Shown: piece by piece, positions 1 through 8,585 of the stretch
Position numbering within the stretch: the first letter of the stretch is position 1
How the letters are laid out: each line of letters opens with the position of its first letter
Assembly: GCF_013373365.1 (NCBI RefSeq)
Contig: NZ_CP035925.1
Span: 1,674,001-1,738,000 of the forward strand
DNA: 64,000 nucleotides
From: Lentibacillus sp. CBA3610
GTDB taxonomy: Bacteria; Bacillota; Bacilli; Bacillales; Amphibacillaceae
Direction: 5' to 3'
Notes under the pieces: generated by a model
Databases searched by the model: none
What the model was told of the DNA's origin: nothing
The model's input: the letters and a program-made list of their open reading frames with translations, nothing else
Translations under genes and position numbers: made by a program

Positions 1-543
1 CCTGTTCTTCCCGGGAAATAGCATACCTATCAGCTAAATTTTCAGCAGTCAACCCCATTGTCAAATTGCCATATTCTTCAATTGGCTGGGCACGCTGCTG
101 ACTCTCAGTGTTTGAATCCACTAACTCTGTATTACCTGTTCCAATCCCATATCTTGCATTCCTAATATAAAATGGTGCCGTACTCATGGATTCCACGCCG
201 CCGGCAATAATGACGTCACCAATACTTCCATTTATTTGCAATGCGGCATTGTTAATCGCTTGTAATGCAGAACCACATTGGTCGGTGAACGGGTATTACC
301 CCGGCACTTTTAACAGGGAGATTTGCCCGTAACGTAGCAAGTTCTGGCGATATTTGGATTATCTGCACTTTGTTTTGTATGACCAAGAATAACTTCATCG
401 ACATGTTCTTTATCTATTTTTATCCGTCTCGTCATTTCACCAATTACCTTGGCCGCCAGATATTCAGCTGGAACATCTTTTAATGATCCACCCATTTTCC
501 CGACCGCTGTTCGAACAGAATCAATTATATATGCTTCTCCCAT
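1..543 (-). pseudogene. Thiolase (acetyl-CoA acyltransferase), 5' part, frameshifted, cut by window edge
   Basis: Thiolases cleave 3-ketoacyl-CoA with CoA in the last step of beta-oxidation. The N-terminus (start GEAYIIDSVRTAVGK after an AGGAGG site; the start at 543 is chosen for that spacing) and the nucleophile motif QCGSALQAI (Cys codon 275-277) are clear, as is the following IIAGGVESMS block. Between about 275 and 345 at least five extra single bases, mostly doubled letters, break the frame; from 1 to 274 the frame is clean. The gene continues beyond the left edge. It is the last visible gene of the minus-strand catabolic operon, where it would release acetyl-CoA after ring opening. Family assignment is firm; whether the frameshifts are real or read errors cannot be told here. 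Confidence 0.8.
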
Positions 544-624
544 AATTCTCCTCCTAACTGGAACGAATATCAGGTTCACGTCCCAACATAATCCAGCTGG
601 GACGTTGCTACTGCTTCCTGGTCT

Positions 625-1356
625 CTAGGCCATTGTTAGTCCGCCATTCACTGATAACGTCTGACCTGTTATATAGTCAGCTTCCTGTGACGCGAAATAA
701 GCGACTGCATTTGCGATGTCCTCTGCCTCTGCAAGACGCCTAAAGGGAATTGCTTTTTCCAGTGCTTTAACAATTCCATCATTATATGAACAATTTCGTC
801 ATAGCGGCGTGTTTGCTCGGACCCGGGGCGATACAATTCATTCAATTTATGTTTTAGCCATCTCTCTGGCCATTGTTTTGTGATGCAACGATACCACCCT
901 TTTGCGGCAGATACGCCTCTCCACTGGATCCAACTCTTGCTGAATCGGAAGCAATATTACCACTTTACTGACCATTTTCATCATGATCGGTAAATTGCCT
1001 TACACGTATGGGATTTTGTCCCATTAATAATTATCCACGATGGTTCTTTCCATGGTGTCTGGTTCACTCTTCAGAACGGTTCCACTTTATCCATCCGGCA
1101 TATTTACTAGAATATCAATCTTGGCCATATTGATTTACTGATTCACTGACCGATTCTTCACACTTTCAAGTGTTCGTAACATAGACAGCGTTCGCTTCCA
1201 CATTATCTTTTTCCAGTATTGAAACAGTCTTCTCCGCTTTTTCCATATTGATATCTGCGACAATAATTTGTGCACCTTTAGCTCCCAGTTTTCTCGCAAT
1301 CTCTTCCATACCACTTCCTGCTCCGGTAACGATGCAACTTCTTCATGTTCCCTCAT
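625..1356 (-). pseudogene. Short-chain dehydrogenase, BadH-like, multiply frameshifted
   Basis: NAD(P)-dependent short-chain dehydrogenase remnant. Piecing frames together gives the N-terminal IVTGAGSG nucleotide-binding loop, a VADINMEKAEKTV stretch after beta-strand 2, a ring of SDR core fragments, and the C-terminus FASQEADYITGQTLSVNGGL. No frame is open across it: about a dozen single-base insertions and deletions lie between 770 and 1350, including an in-frame TGA. In a cluster with BadI it would fit 2-hydroxycyclohexanecarboxyl-CoA dehydrogenase (BadH), which oxidises the hydroxyl before ring cleavage; that role is inferred from context. A general FabG-like reductase is the alternative. 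This fills the 870 bases between thiolase and ligase. Confidence 0.75.
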
Positions 1357-1409
1357 AAATATATTAATAGTATGCGTTCAGCAGCTTATATCGAGATTTT
1401 GTCCTGAAC

Positions 1410-3050
1410 TTATGCTTTCGTATGACCCATCTGCTCTTGTATTTGCTCACGCAATCGGAACTTTTGAATTTTACCACTTGGCGTGCGAGGGAAGTCGCCA
1501 ACAACTTCCAGATGCTCCGGCCAATATTGCTTTGCCACCTTTTTATCCTCTAAAAATTTCTGCATCTCCTGAAAAGTTAATGCATCTTTACCGGATTTCA
1601 TACTTATAAATGCACAAGCTTTCTCCTGAAGACGTTTATCTGGCATGGCAATAATCTGAGCAACCGAAATGTCCGGATGTTCATGTAAAACATTTTCCAA
1701 ATAGGCTACCGGAATGTTTTCTCCGCCACGGATAATGACGTCCTTATCCCTGCCAGTAATACGAACATATCCATCTTGATCAATCGTTGCCCGGTCCCCG
1801 GTAATAAACCAGCCATTTTCATGCTCAGCTTCCGTTATATCCATTTGTTTCAGGTAACCTACAAATTGTGCAGGGCCACTGGCAAGTAATGACCCTTCAA
1901 TGTCAGGCGGACATATTTCCCCGGTTTCATCCACTACTTTAATTTCCATGCCCGGGAAGGAATAGCCATCAGTACCGGTTATTTTTTCATCTGAATCATT
2001 CAATCCTGTCAATGTCACCAACCCATTTTCGGTTTGTCCCCAGCCGGAGATAATTTTGAACCCCACTTTTTCATTTGCCTCTTTTACAAGCGGGCGGGGT
2101 ATTGGTGCGCCTAATGATACAAATGCGCGGAATGAATGAATATCCTCATTTTCGATCCCATCGACGCTAATCATATCCTGTAAAAATGGTGTAGCACTTG
2201 CAGTAAATGTAATCTTTTCTTTTTTAATCCATTCTACAAACTCGTGCGGATTCCAAATGTCCTGGTATACGGCTGTCATGCCAACATGAGTCGGTAATCG
2301 GACACCATAACCAAAACCGGTTTGATGTGCAAACGTTGAAGCCATAAACATGACATCGTCAGCAGTCAGTTTCAAACGGTCGACCCAATAATCGGTTGAT
2401 ACACAAAGGGTATTATGTGTATGCATAACCCCTTTTGGATTACCGGTCGTACCAGAAGTGAAAATAATTTCTGTAATATCATTGGGATCAAGATCGACAC
2501 TATCCAAAACAGACACATCATATTTTTCTTCCCACGGTTCTTCAAATAAATCAGAAAGCGGTTTCATTTCATCCGGAATATCTTCACCTTTCACAAAAAT
2601 GTGTTTCAGTGCAGGCCAGCCGTCTCTCAATCGTTGGATCATTTCCGGGTAATTGAAATTTCGAAATGTATCGGGAATTACAATCATCTTAGATTCAGCC
2701 ATCTCGACCATATATTTTATTTCCCTGTCACGGTAAATTGGAATTAATGGATTTGTGATGGCCCCGATTCTTGTTGCAGCATAATGCAGAACGATAAATT
2801 CATTCCAGTTTGGTAGCTGCAAAGAGATGACATCTCCTTTTTCAATTCCGTATGCCATTAAACCTAAAGCCACCCGATCCACCATCTCCCCTAATTCCTT
2901 AAAAGTGCAGCGACTTTTTTTATCAATAATTGCTGTTTTATCCGGGTTTTTTTCGATTGATTCATTTAAATAATTTAGAATCGTTTTATTCGGCCAAAGG
3001 TTCTGATATCTCTCGATATACTCATCCGTTAAAATCGTTTCAAATTTCAT
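1410..3050 (-). CDS. AMP-forming acyl-CoA ligase (cyclohexanecarboxylate-CoA ligase type)
   Basis: Activates a carboxylic acid to its CoA thioester with ATP, the entry step of the pathway. The 546-residue protein has the full ANL layout: phosphate-binding IIFTSGTTGNPKGVM near residue 195, the A5 motif GWGQTE, the TGD motif GWFITGDRA, the hinge GRDKDVIIRGGENI, and the C-terminal lysine in PRTPSGKIQKFRLR. GGGGGAC-type ribosome site 7 bases before the ATG. It follows badI by 13 bases, so the two are co-transcribed. Its partners (BadI, acyl-CoA dehydrogenase) suggest an alicyclic acid such as cyclohexanecarboxylate as substrate (AliA role); the ring specificity is inferred, not visible in motifs. 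Confidence 0.85.
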   Translation of the reverse strand: MKFETILTDEYIERYQNLWPNKTILNYLNESIEKNPDKTAIIDKKSRCTFKELGEMVDRVALGLMAYGIEKGDVISLQLPNWNEFIVLHYAATRIGAITNPLIPIYRDREIKYMVEMAESKMIVIPDTFRNFNYPEMIQRLRDGWPALKHIFVKGEDIPDEMKPLSDLFEEPWEEKYDVSVLDSVDLDPNDITEIIFTSGTTGNPKGVMHTHNTLCVSTDYWVDRLKLTADDVMFMASTFAHQTGFGYGVRLPTHVGMTAVYQDIWNPHEFVEWIKKEKITFTASATPFLQDMISVDGIENEDIHSFRAFVSLGAPIPRPLVKEANEKVGFKIISGWGQTENGLVTLTGLNDSDEKITGTDGYSFPGMEIKVVDETGEICPPDIEGSLLASGPAQFVGYLKQMDITEAEHENGWFITGDRATIDQDGYVRITGRDKDVIIRGGENIPVAYLENVLHEHPDISVAQIIAMPDKRLQEKACAFISMKSGKDALTFQEMQKFLEDKKVAKQYWPEHLEVVGDFPRTPSGKIQKFRLREQIQEQMGHTKA

Positions 3051-3063
3051 TCAAAGTCCCCCA

Positions 3064-3867
3064 TCACTTTCTAAATTTGTTAAATTCAGCTTCCCGTTTT
3101 TCTAAAAATGCATTTTTTCCTTCTTCGGATTCCGGCGTGTTATAAAACATGGCCAGACTGCCCATAGCCAGTTGTTGTATTCCATGAATATTAGCAGAAT
3201 CAGCATTAAACGAATATTTAAGCATTTTAATCGCTGTTGGACTCTTATCCAAAATCTTTTTCGCCCACTCCTCTGTTGCTTCTTCCAATTTGTCAGCAGG
3301 AACTACCTTATTAACAAGCCCCATCTCTTTAGATTCTTCAGCAGAGTATTTTTCACATAAGTACCAGATTTCTCTGGCTTTTTTTTCACCAACTATTCTT
3401 GCTAAATAAGCAGAACCAAAACCTGCATCATAACTGCCAACTGTAGGTCCAGCTTGACCAAATTTTGCGGTATCCGCTGCAATCGTCAGATCACAAATGA
3501 CATGCAGTACATGCCCGCCACCTATTGCGTAACCATTAACAGATGCAATGACAGGCTTTGGAATGTTCCTTATTGTTTGGTGTAAATTTTCAACCTCTAA
3601 ACCAATTCCACCTCCTAGTCCTCCAGAATAATCGTAACCACCCTCTTCACCTTTTTTGCTCTGATCACCGCCAACGCAAAATGCTTTTTCTCCTGATCCT
3701 GTCAGCGTTACAACGCCAATTCGATTATCGTCCCACGCATCTCTTATAGCCCAGATAAGTTCTTCTATTGTTTCAGCACGAAACGCATTTAAAACGTTAG
3801 GACGATTGATTGTGATCTTTGCAATTCCATCCGCTTTTTCATATAAAATATCTGTTAATTCCACCAT
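3064..3867 (-). CDS. badI: 2-ketocyclohexanecarboxyl-CoA hydrolase (BadI), crotonase family
   Basis: Crotonase-fold enzyme of 267 residues. BadI opens the ring of 2-ketocyclohexanecarboxyl-CoA to give pimelyl-CoA. The match to remembered BadI sequence is close over the whole length: [20 protein letters not shown], the oxyanion stretch [38 protein letters not shown] followed by [17 protein letters not shown], and the C-terminal [20 protein letters not shown]. MenB (naphthoate synthase) is the nearest relative with similar motifs, but no menaquinone genes are nearby. Start ATG follows AGGAGG by 7 bases. It lies between the acyl-CoA dehydrogenase and the ligase on the same strand. Confidence 0.82.
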   Translation of the reverse strand: MVELTDILYEKADGIAKITINRPNVLNAFRAETIEELIWAIRDAWDDNRIGVVTLTGSGEKAFCVGGDQSKKGEEGGYDYSGGLGGGIGLEVENLHQTIRNIPKPVIASVNGYAIGGGHVLHVICDLTIAADTAKFGQAGPTVGSYDAGFGSAYLARIVGEKKAREIWYLCEKYSAEESKEMGLVNKVVPADKLEEATEEWAKKILDKSPTAIKMLKYSFNADSANIHGIQQLAMGSLAMFYNTPESEEGKNAFLEKREAEFNKFRK

Positions 3868-3912
3868 AAAAAAACCTCCTGTTTTCTTAATATAATTCGT
3901 ACAAGCTTTAAA

Positions 3913-5088
3913 TTACTTAGACGGAGAAGCACTTTCATAAGAACGAAATTCTTTTCCAATAATATCTTTCGCTATAACCATTTGATTTGCCTGAGCCGTC
4001 CCATCACCTATTTCAAGACCGATAACATCTCTTAGGCGCTGTTCAAGCGGCATTTCTTTTGTATAGGCATAATGCCCATTTAATAATAAACATTCATGAA
4101 TGGCTTCCTGGCTGCATTTCGGTCCAAGCCACTTTACTGATGCCGATTCCTTCGTATGTTTTAACTCCCGATCACGCAGCCATAGTCCCCGATAGGCCTG
4201 CCATTTTATCATTTCCAATTGTGTATGATGTGTGACAATCGGAAATGAAACGGCTTGATATGTTGCGAGCGGTTTCCCAAAAGAATGTCTCGTTTTCACA
4301 TGTTCAATTGTCTCATCAATACTTTGAAATGCGGCTCCAAGACACTGTAAACCAATTAATAAACGGCTAAGGTCAAACCCATTCATAACCTGAGAAAAGC
4401 CCTTGTTTTCAAGCCCTATTAAGTATTCTTCGGGTACTTCAACGTCATTCAAATAAACCGAGCCTCTGCCGATCGGAACATTTCCCATATCCTCATAGCC
4501 CTTACACTCAACACCTGCAAGCTCTGCCGGCACAATAAATGCGCTAATACCGCGATTACCTTTTTCCGGATCTGTTTTCGCAAATACAATAAATGCATCC
4601 GCAGCTGTTGCGACACTAATTCCTGACTTTTCTCCATTCAATACATATGCATCGTTATTTTTCACTGCAGTTGCTTTGATTCCGGCGGCGTCAGTTCCCG
4701 CTGCAGGCTCAGTAATGGCTATTCCTAAAATTTTGTCACCGCTTGCAATTTCCGGAAGCCATTTCTGCTTCAGTTCTTCACTGGCATGATTGTTAATGAT
4801 TTCACCAATTAACGAATTTAGCATGACCGCATATGTCAAATTGAAATCACCTCTGCCGATTTCCTCGGCGGCAATCCCGGTTGTTACACAGTCAGCACCG
4901 CTGCCACCGTATTCAACCGGAATTCTTAACCCATTTACACCTAAGTCACCAAGTTTTCTCCATAAATGTTTTGGTGTAATACCTTCTTTGTCCCATTTTG
5001 TATAATTTGGGAGTAATTCGTCTTTGGAAAAATCACTCAGCATTTTTCGAAAATATTCCTGTTCTTCTGTGAATGAAAAATTCAGCAA
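3913..5088 (-). CDS. Acyl-CoA dehydrogenase (cyclohexanecarboxyl-CoA dehydrogenase candidate)
   Basis: FAD-dependent dehydrogenase that introduces the alpha,beta double bond in an acyl-CoA. About 391 residues with the family order: helical N-domain (FSFTEEQEYFRKMLSDFSKD), FAD/substrate strand motif AITEPAAGTDAAG near residue 150, and C-terminal helical domain. The canonical catalytic glutamate of the EGT motif is aspartate here (IGDGTAQANQMVIA, about D362). The likely start is TTG at 5088, 7 bases after GAGGTG; the GTG at 5097 is inside that ribosome site. First gene after a -24/-12 promoter and first of the ring-acid operon. AliB-like function is inferred from BadI next door. Confidence 0.82.
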   Translation of the reverse strand: MLNFSFTEEQEYFRKMLSDFSKDELLPNYTKWDKEGITPKHLWRKLGDLGVNGLRIPVEYGGSGADCVTTGIAAEEIGRGDFNLTYAVMLNSLIGEIINNHASEELKQKWLPEIASGDKILGIAITEPAAGTDAAGIKATAVKNNDAYVLNGEKSGISVATAADAFIVFAKTDPEKGNRGISAFIVPAELAGVECKGYEDMGNVPIGRGSVYLNDVEVPEEYLIGLENKGFSQVMNGFDLSRLLIGLQCLGAAFQSIDETIEHVKTRHSFGKPLATYQAVSFPIVTHHTQLEMIKWQAYRGLWLRDRELKHTKESASVKWLGPKCSQEAIHECLLLNGHYAYTKEMPLEQRLRDVIGLEIGDGTAQANQMVIAKDIIGKEFRSYESASPSK

Positions 5089-5114
5089 TGGAATCACCTC
5101 TCAAATATAATTCT

Positions 5115-5131
5115 TGCAAAAATTATGCCAA
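5115..5131 (-). promoter_or_regulatory. Sigma-54 (-24/-12) promoter for the catabolic operon
   Basis: Minus-strand reading TTGGCATAATTTTTGCA has GG and GC dinucleotides separated by exactly 10 bases, the invariant sigma-54 spacing, and matches TGGCAC-N5-TTGC closely. It lies about 27 bases upstream of the dehydrogenase start, giving a very short leader whose 5' end is almost the ribosome site. A sigma-54 activator gene lies immediately upstream. Confidence 0.8.
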
Positions 5132-5182
5132 ATTTAAGCCTTGCTATAACAATGCTTTCATAACTCATTTCTTTGCATTTGC

Positions 5183-5225
5183 ACTATTTTTCGCAATTCT
5201 GTTTCGCAAATTTGCGAAAAATAGT
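5183..5225. promoter_or_regulatory. Palindromic upstream activator site for the sigma-54 activator
   Basis: Two nested inverted repeats: arms ACTATTTTTCGCAA (5183-5196) and TTGCGAAAAATAGT (5212-5225) are perfect reverse complements, and TTTCGCAAATTTGCGAAA (5202-5219) is an 18-base perfect palindrome. The centre is about 100 bases upstream of the predicted -24/-12 start, the usual place for an enhancer bound by a sigma-54 activator. Binding by the adjacent regulator is inferred. Confidence 0.7.
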
Positions 5226-5228
5226 AAT

Positions 5229-5259
5229 AAAAAATTAAGCCTATGCAATCGTAGGCTTA
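5229..5259 (-). terminator. Terminator after the sigma-54 activator gene
   Basis: Minus strand: stem TAAGCCTA/TAGGCTTA (5236-5259) with an 8-base loop, followed by AATTTTTT. It ends the regulator transcript just before the activator site, so the catabolic genes depend on their own promoter. Confidence 0.75.
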
Positions 5260-5270
5260 TCAATACTATA

Positions 5271-6584
5271 TTACTTAATATTATATTTTGCGATTTTACG
5301 GTACAAGCTGGCAACGTGAATTTTTAGTTTTTGAGCAGCCAAACTGCGGTCGCCGCCCGTTTCTTCCAGAACTTGTCGAATCGCATTGATTTCTGCTTTC
5401 CTTACCTCATCCTCTAAACTTTCTATGATTATGGAGTCTTTTTTGGTATCAGCTGCCGGTTCATTGAAAGACAGATATAGCAAATCCAGTGTCAATGTAT
5501 CCCCTTCCACAATGAGCATACCCCGTTCAATATTTGCTTTTAATTCACGCACGTTTCCCGGCCAATGATAATGAAGGAACCAGTCTTCAAGCATCGAATC
5601 AATATAATTTACTTCCTTACCCAGTTTCTGATTAAAATAGTCAACGTACGAATAAGCTAATTGCATAATATCTTCCGGCCTTTTTCGCAGGGGAGGAATC
5701 TGCAAATCAAATACGTAAAGCCGATAAAATAAATCTTCTCTGAATTTGCCCTCATCCACCAGTGCTTTTAAATTGCGATTTGTCGCTGTAATGATTCGGA
5801 TATCCACCTGTTTTGTTTTCGTTCCGCCCAGTCTTTCCACTTCTCTTTCCTGCAGGACACGCAGTAATTTTCCCTGTGTTTGATAGGATAACTCAGAAAT
5901 TTCATCCAGAAATAATGTTCCATCATGGGCAAGTTCCAGCTTACCGGGTTTTCCTTCTTTCTTCGCCCCGCTGAAGGCCCCTGATTCATAACCAAAAAGC
6001 TCTGATTCAAATAATTCTTCAGGAATTGCTACACAATTAACAGCTACAAAAGGTTGGTTCTTCCTGGGACTCAACTGATGAATCGCTTGAGCGAATAATT
6101 CTTTCCCTGTTCCGCTTTCTCCGGTTAATAGAACAGTAGAATTATTAATGGCAATTTTCGATGCCAATTCTTTTACGCGTTCCATCATTGGACTGTCACC
6201 TATAATTTCCTCAAAGGTGTATAAATTTTGCTGAACTGAGGTTTTCTTGTATTTCTTCGACTCAATCGAGTTGAGAAATGAAACAATTTCATTAGGATCG
6301 ACATTGTCGTGTCTGATTATCATCCGGTAAACCAAATGGGGCTCCTCAAATGTTTTTTTCACCAAACAGGAGTAACCAAAAATCGCAGCAAAAATAATGT
6401 TACTTTTGCTTTTTACAGAGCTATGTACGATGGAATAAATAGATTTTCCCAATAATTCTGTTTCTTTTTGCGAAAAGTTATGACAGAAATCTGGACTTGC
6501 ATAAATGATCTTCTTACTTGCGTCCGTTTTAATATAACCCAATTCTTCTGTTTTTTTCGCATTAGATTTACTCGCTTTTTGCAT
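5271..6584 (-). CDS. Sigma-54-dependent transcriptional activator (PAS-AAA+-Fis HTH)
   Basis: Bacterial enhancer-binding protein of 437 residues. An N-terminal PAS-like sensory region (about 15-110, ELGYIKTDASKKIIYASPDF) precedes an AAA+ domain with Walker A GESGTGKE (about 155), the sigma-54 contact loop as GAFSGA (a variant of GAFTGA), Walker B GTLFLDEI and the arginine region FREDLFYRLYVF. It ends with a Fis-type helix-turn-helix (GGDRSLAAQKLKIHVASLYRKI). It probably senses a pathway intermediate and switches on the operon through the palindrome at 5183-5225. Twelve bases separate it from the upstream MaoC-like gene, so the two form one transcript ending at 5229. The inducer cannot be read from the sequence. 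Confidence 0.9.
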   Translation of the reverse strand: MQKASKSNAKKTEELGYIKTDASKKIIYASPDFCHNFSQKETELLGKSIYSIVHSSVKSKSNIIFAAIFGYSCLVKKTFEEPHLVYRMIIRHDNVDPNEIVSFLNSIESKKYKKTSVQQNLYTFEEIIGDSPMMERVKELASKIAINNSTVLLTGESGTGKELFAQAIHQLSPRKNQPFVAVNCVAIPEELFESELFGYESGAFSGAKKEGKPGKLELAHDGTLFLDEISELSYQTQGKLLRVLQEREVERLGGTKTKQVDIRIITATNRNLKALVDEGKFREDLFYRLYVFDLQIPPLRKRPEDIMQLAYSYVDYFNQKLGKEVNYIDSMLEDWFLHYHWPGNVRELKANIERGMLIVEGDTLTLDLLYLSFNEPAADTKKDSIIIESLEDEVRKAEINAIRQVLEETGGDRSLAAQKLKIHVASLYRKIAKYNIK

Positions 6585-6596
6585 TTATATCACCCA

Positions 6597-7019
6597 TCAT
6601 GTTTGATTCGATAACAAATAAACGACTACCTGGCCTTTAATAACCTCATTTCCATCCTGATCAAAACAAGTAACCTTCTCTGTAACCCAATTTCGTTCCA
6701 AATTTTTATCGATAATAACTAATTCCGCAGTAATTTCATCCCCAACGTAAACAGGTGAATAGAATACAAGGTCCTTCTGTAATAAAACACATGGAATTCC
6801 AGGCAGCTCAGTACTGATGACTTCAGTTATTAATCCCTCCGTCAACAAAGCCGGAACAATCGGATTAGCGTAATATTCTTTCCAGATATTCGCATTACTG
6901 TCATACACCGGGCTGAAATCATTCGTTAATTCACTGCTCAATTTTACATCCTTGTCAGTGAACGTCCTTTTCAGCCTGGCAGTTTGTCCTTTAAATAAAT
7001 TTGTGATGGTCTTGGTCAT
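6597..7019 (-). CDS. MaoC/hot-dog domain protein, catabolic island
   Basis: Single hot-dog domain of about 140 residues resembling MaoC-type (R)-enoyl-CoA hydratases: the NDFSPVYDSNA segment corresponds to the hydratase motif ND.NP.H.D, followed by PALLTEGLITEVISTELPG. The motif aspartate is kept but the catalytic histidine position is tyrosine. In this cluster it occupies the logical place of a hydratase (BadK step), yet the missing His leaves real hydratase activity in doubt; a thioester-binding or thioesterase role is possible. The start is the second ATG, spaced from GAAGAGG. It is transcribed with the activator gene. Confidence 0.7.
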   Translation of the reverse strand: MTKTITNLFKGQTARLKRTFTDKDVKLSSELTNDFSPVYDSNANIWKEYYANPIVPALLTEGLITEVISTELPGIPCVLLQKDLVFYSPVYVGDEITAELVIIDKNLERNWVTEKVTCFDQDGNEVIKGQVVVYLLSNQT

Positions 7020-7058
7020 GTTCATCCTCTTCTCTGCGTAAAAAATATTTGTAATATT

Positions 7059-7087
7059 AGTATATATGTTAGATGAGAAATTTTAAA
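7059..7087 (-). promoter_or_regulatory. Candidate sigma-A promoter for the MaoC-activator transcript
   Basis: TTTAAA, 17-base spacer, TATACT on the minus strand, about 40 bases upstream of the MaoC-like start. The -10 is good, the -35 is 4 of 6. Confidence 0.5.
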
Positions 7088-7191
7088 GAGGCACAGAACG
7101 ATAGTATTTTCATATTCAGTCAGACATTTTAAGGGGGCAAGGAGCCGGTCTTCAAGTCCCCACTTTCGGGTATCAGAGCTAACTTCTATCT

Positions 7192-8413
7192 TTATCCCCC
7201 ATACCATTCTCTCACTTTCTTATCAGACGGTAATAAAAACGTCAACAACCCAAGCAGCGGCAAAAAGGCAGTGGCAATCATTGTCGGAGTGAGACCGATC
7301 GAGTCAATTAATGAACCGAGCGCTACTGAACCTATTGCCCCCACACCAAAACCCAATCCAACAATCAACCCCGACATCGTACCAATTTTGCCCGGTATTA
7401 ACTCCTGAGCATAAACAACGGTCACGGAAAAACTGGACATAATAATGACCCCCAGCAAGGCGAGTAAAATAATCGCCGTTACCGATCCGGCAAATGGTAA
7501 AACGAGTGCAAATGGAACTGCAGCCAGAAATGAAAATAAAATGACATTTCGTTTGCCAAATCGATCTGCAAATGGGCCGCCAAAAAACGTTCCGACGGCT
7601 CCGGCCAATAAAAACGTAAACGTGTAACTCTGTGATTTTGCAATGGTCAATCCATAACTCTCGATTACATAGAAGGCATAAAAATTTGAAATGACACTTG
7701 TATACCAGGAACGGGCAAACACGATGAAAACCAGAACAATGAGTGCCCTATTTATAGCTGTGGAAAGATTTTTATCACGTTCACTGTCACCATCATTCGC
7801 TTTAACATTTAGTGGATTACCGATTTGCGAAGCGTACCATTTTGCAATGTATATTAGGAAAAACACTGCCAGTCCGGCAATCAATGTGAACAATTGCTCC
7901 GAATTGCCCCAGTGGAACTAATACAAGTGCTGTTATCACAGGAGCCAGCGCCTGACCGGTATTCCCGCCGACTTGATAAATCGATTGAGCCATTCCTCTG
8001 CGCGGTCCTGCTGCAAGATATGCCACACGGGACCCCTCCGGATGAAATACCGCCGATCCCAATCCGATAAAGAATACACTGACTAAAATAAACCAGAAAT
8101 TCGGAGCGAATGCCAGACCCAACATTCCGACTATACTGCTTGCAAGCCCTAGTGGCAACGCATACGGCATTGGGCGTTTATCTGTATATAAACCAACTAC
8201 AGGCTGCATGACAGAAGCCACCAAGTTTAAAGTAAACGTGATAAAGCCGAGTTGTGTAAATGTCAGGCCAAGTGAATTTTCCAAAATCGGAAACATAGCG
8301 GGAATAACGGCCTGTAATGTGTCGTTTAATAAGTGACACGTACCAATTATGAATAAGATGGAATAAACGGTTTTATTATTTGTTCGAATAAATTGTTTGC
8401 TTCTGCTCCTCAT
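7192..8413 (-). pseudogene. MFS transporter, fosmidomycin-resistance (Fsr) type, one frameshift
   Basis: Major-facilitator protein of about 410 residues if the frame is repaired. The N-terminal half (helices 1-6; GTCHLLNDTLQAVIPAMFP and the VFHPEGSR motif typical of Fsr-like carriers) ends out of frame at LGQFGAI, and the C-terminal half resumes at FTLIAGLAVFF (helices 7-12, FFGGPFADRFGKRN). One base too many near 7890-7900 separates them. It lies between the island genes and the divergent nitrilase and could export or import a small acid; substrate not deducible. If the shift is real the carrier is inactive; if it is a read error this is an ordinary gene. Confidence 0.75.
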
Positions 8414-8585
8414 TTTTTGCCTCGTCACCTTTCCACTTATCTATCTCACCAGTTACTTAACCATACCAAAAAATGGCGCTCATTGACATATGATATTTGA
8501 GCAGAGCTATTTGTTATCAAACTGTCTATACTGTCATGACATTTACTGCTATCATAGATAAAAAAGAACAAATAAGGAGGAAGTC

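Noticed and set aside
1135..1356. 73-codon minus-strand protein
   Set aside because: It is the frameshifted start of the SDR; the real residues appear only after changing frame.
7022..7207. 61-codon minus-strand frame between the MFS gene and the MaoC-like gene
   Set aside because: Overlaps the MFS stop, has no ribosome site, and contains the promoter at 7059-7087.
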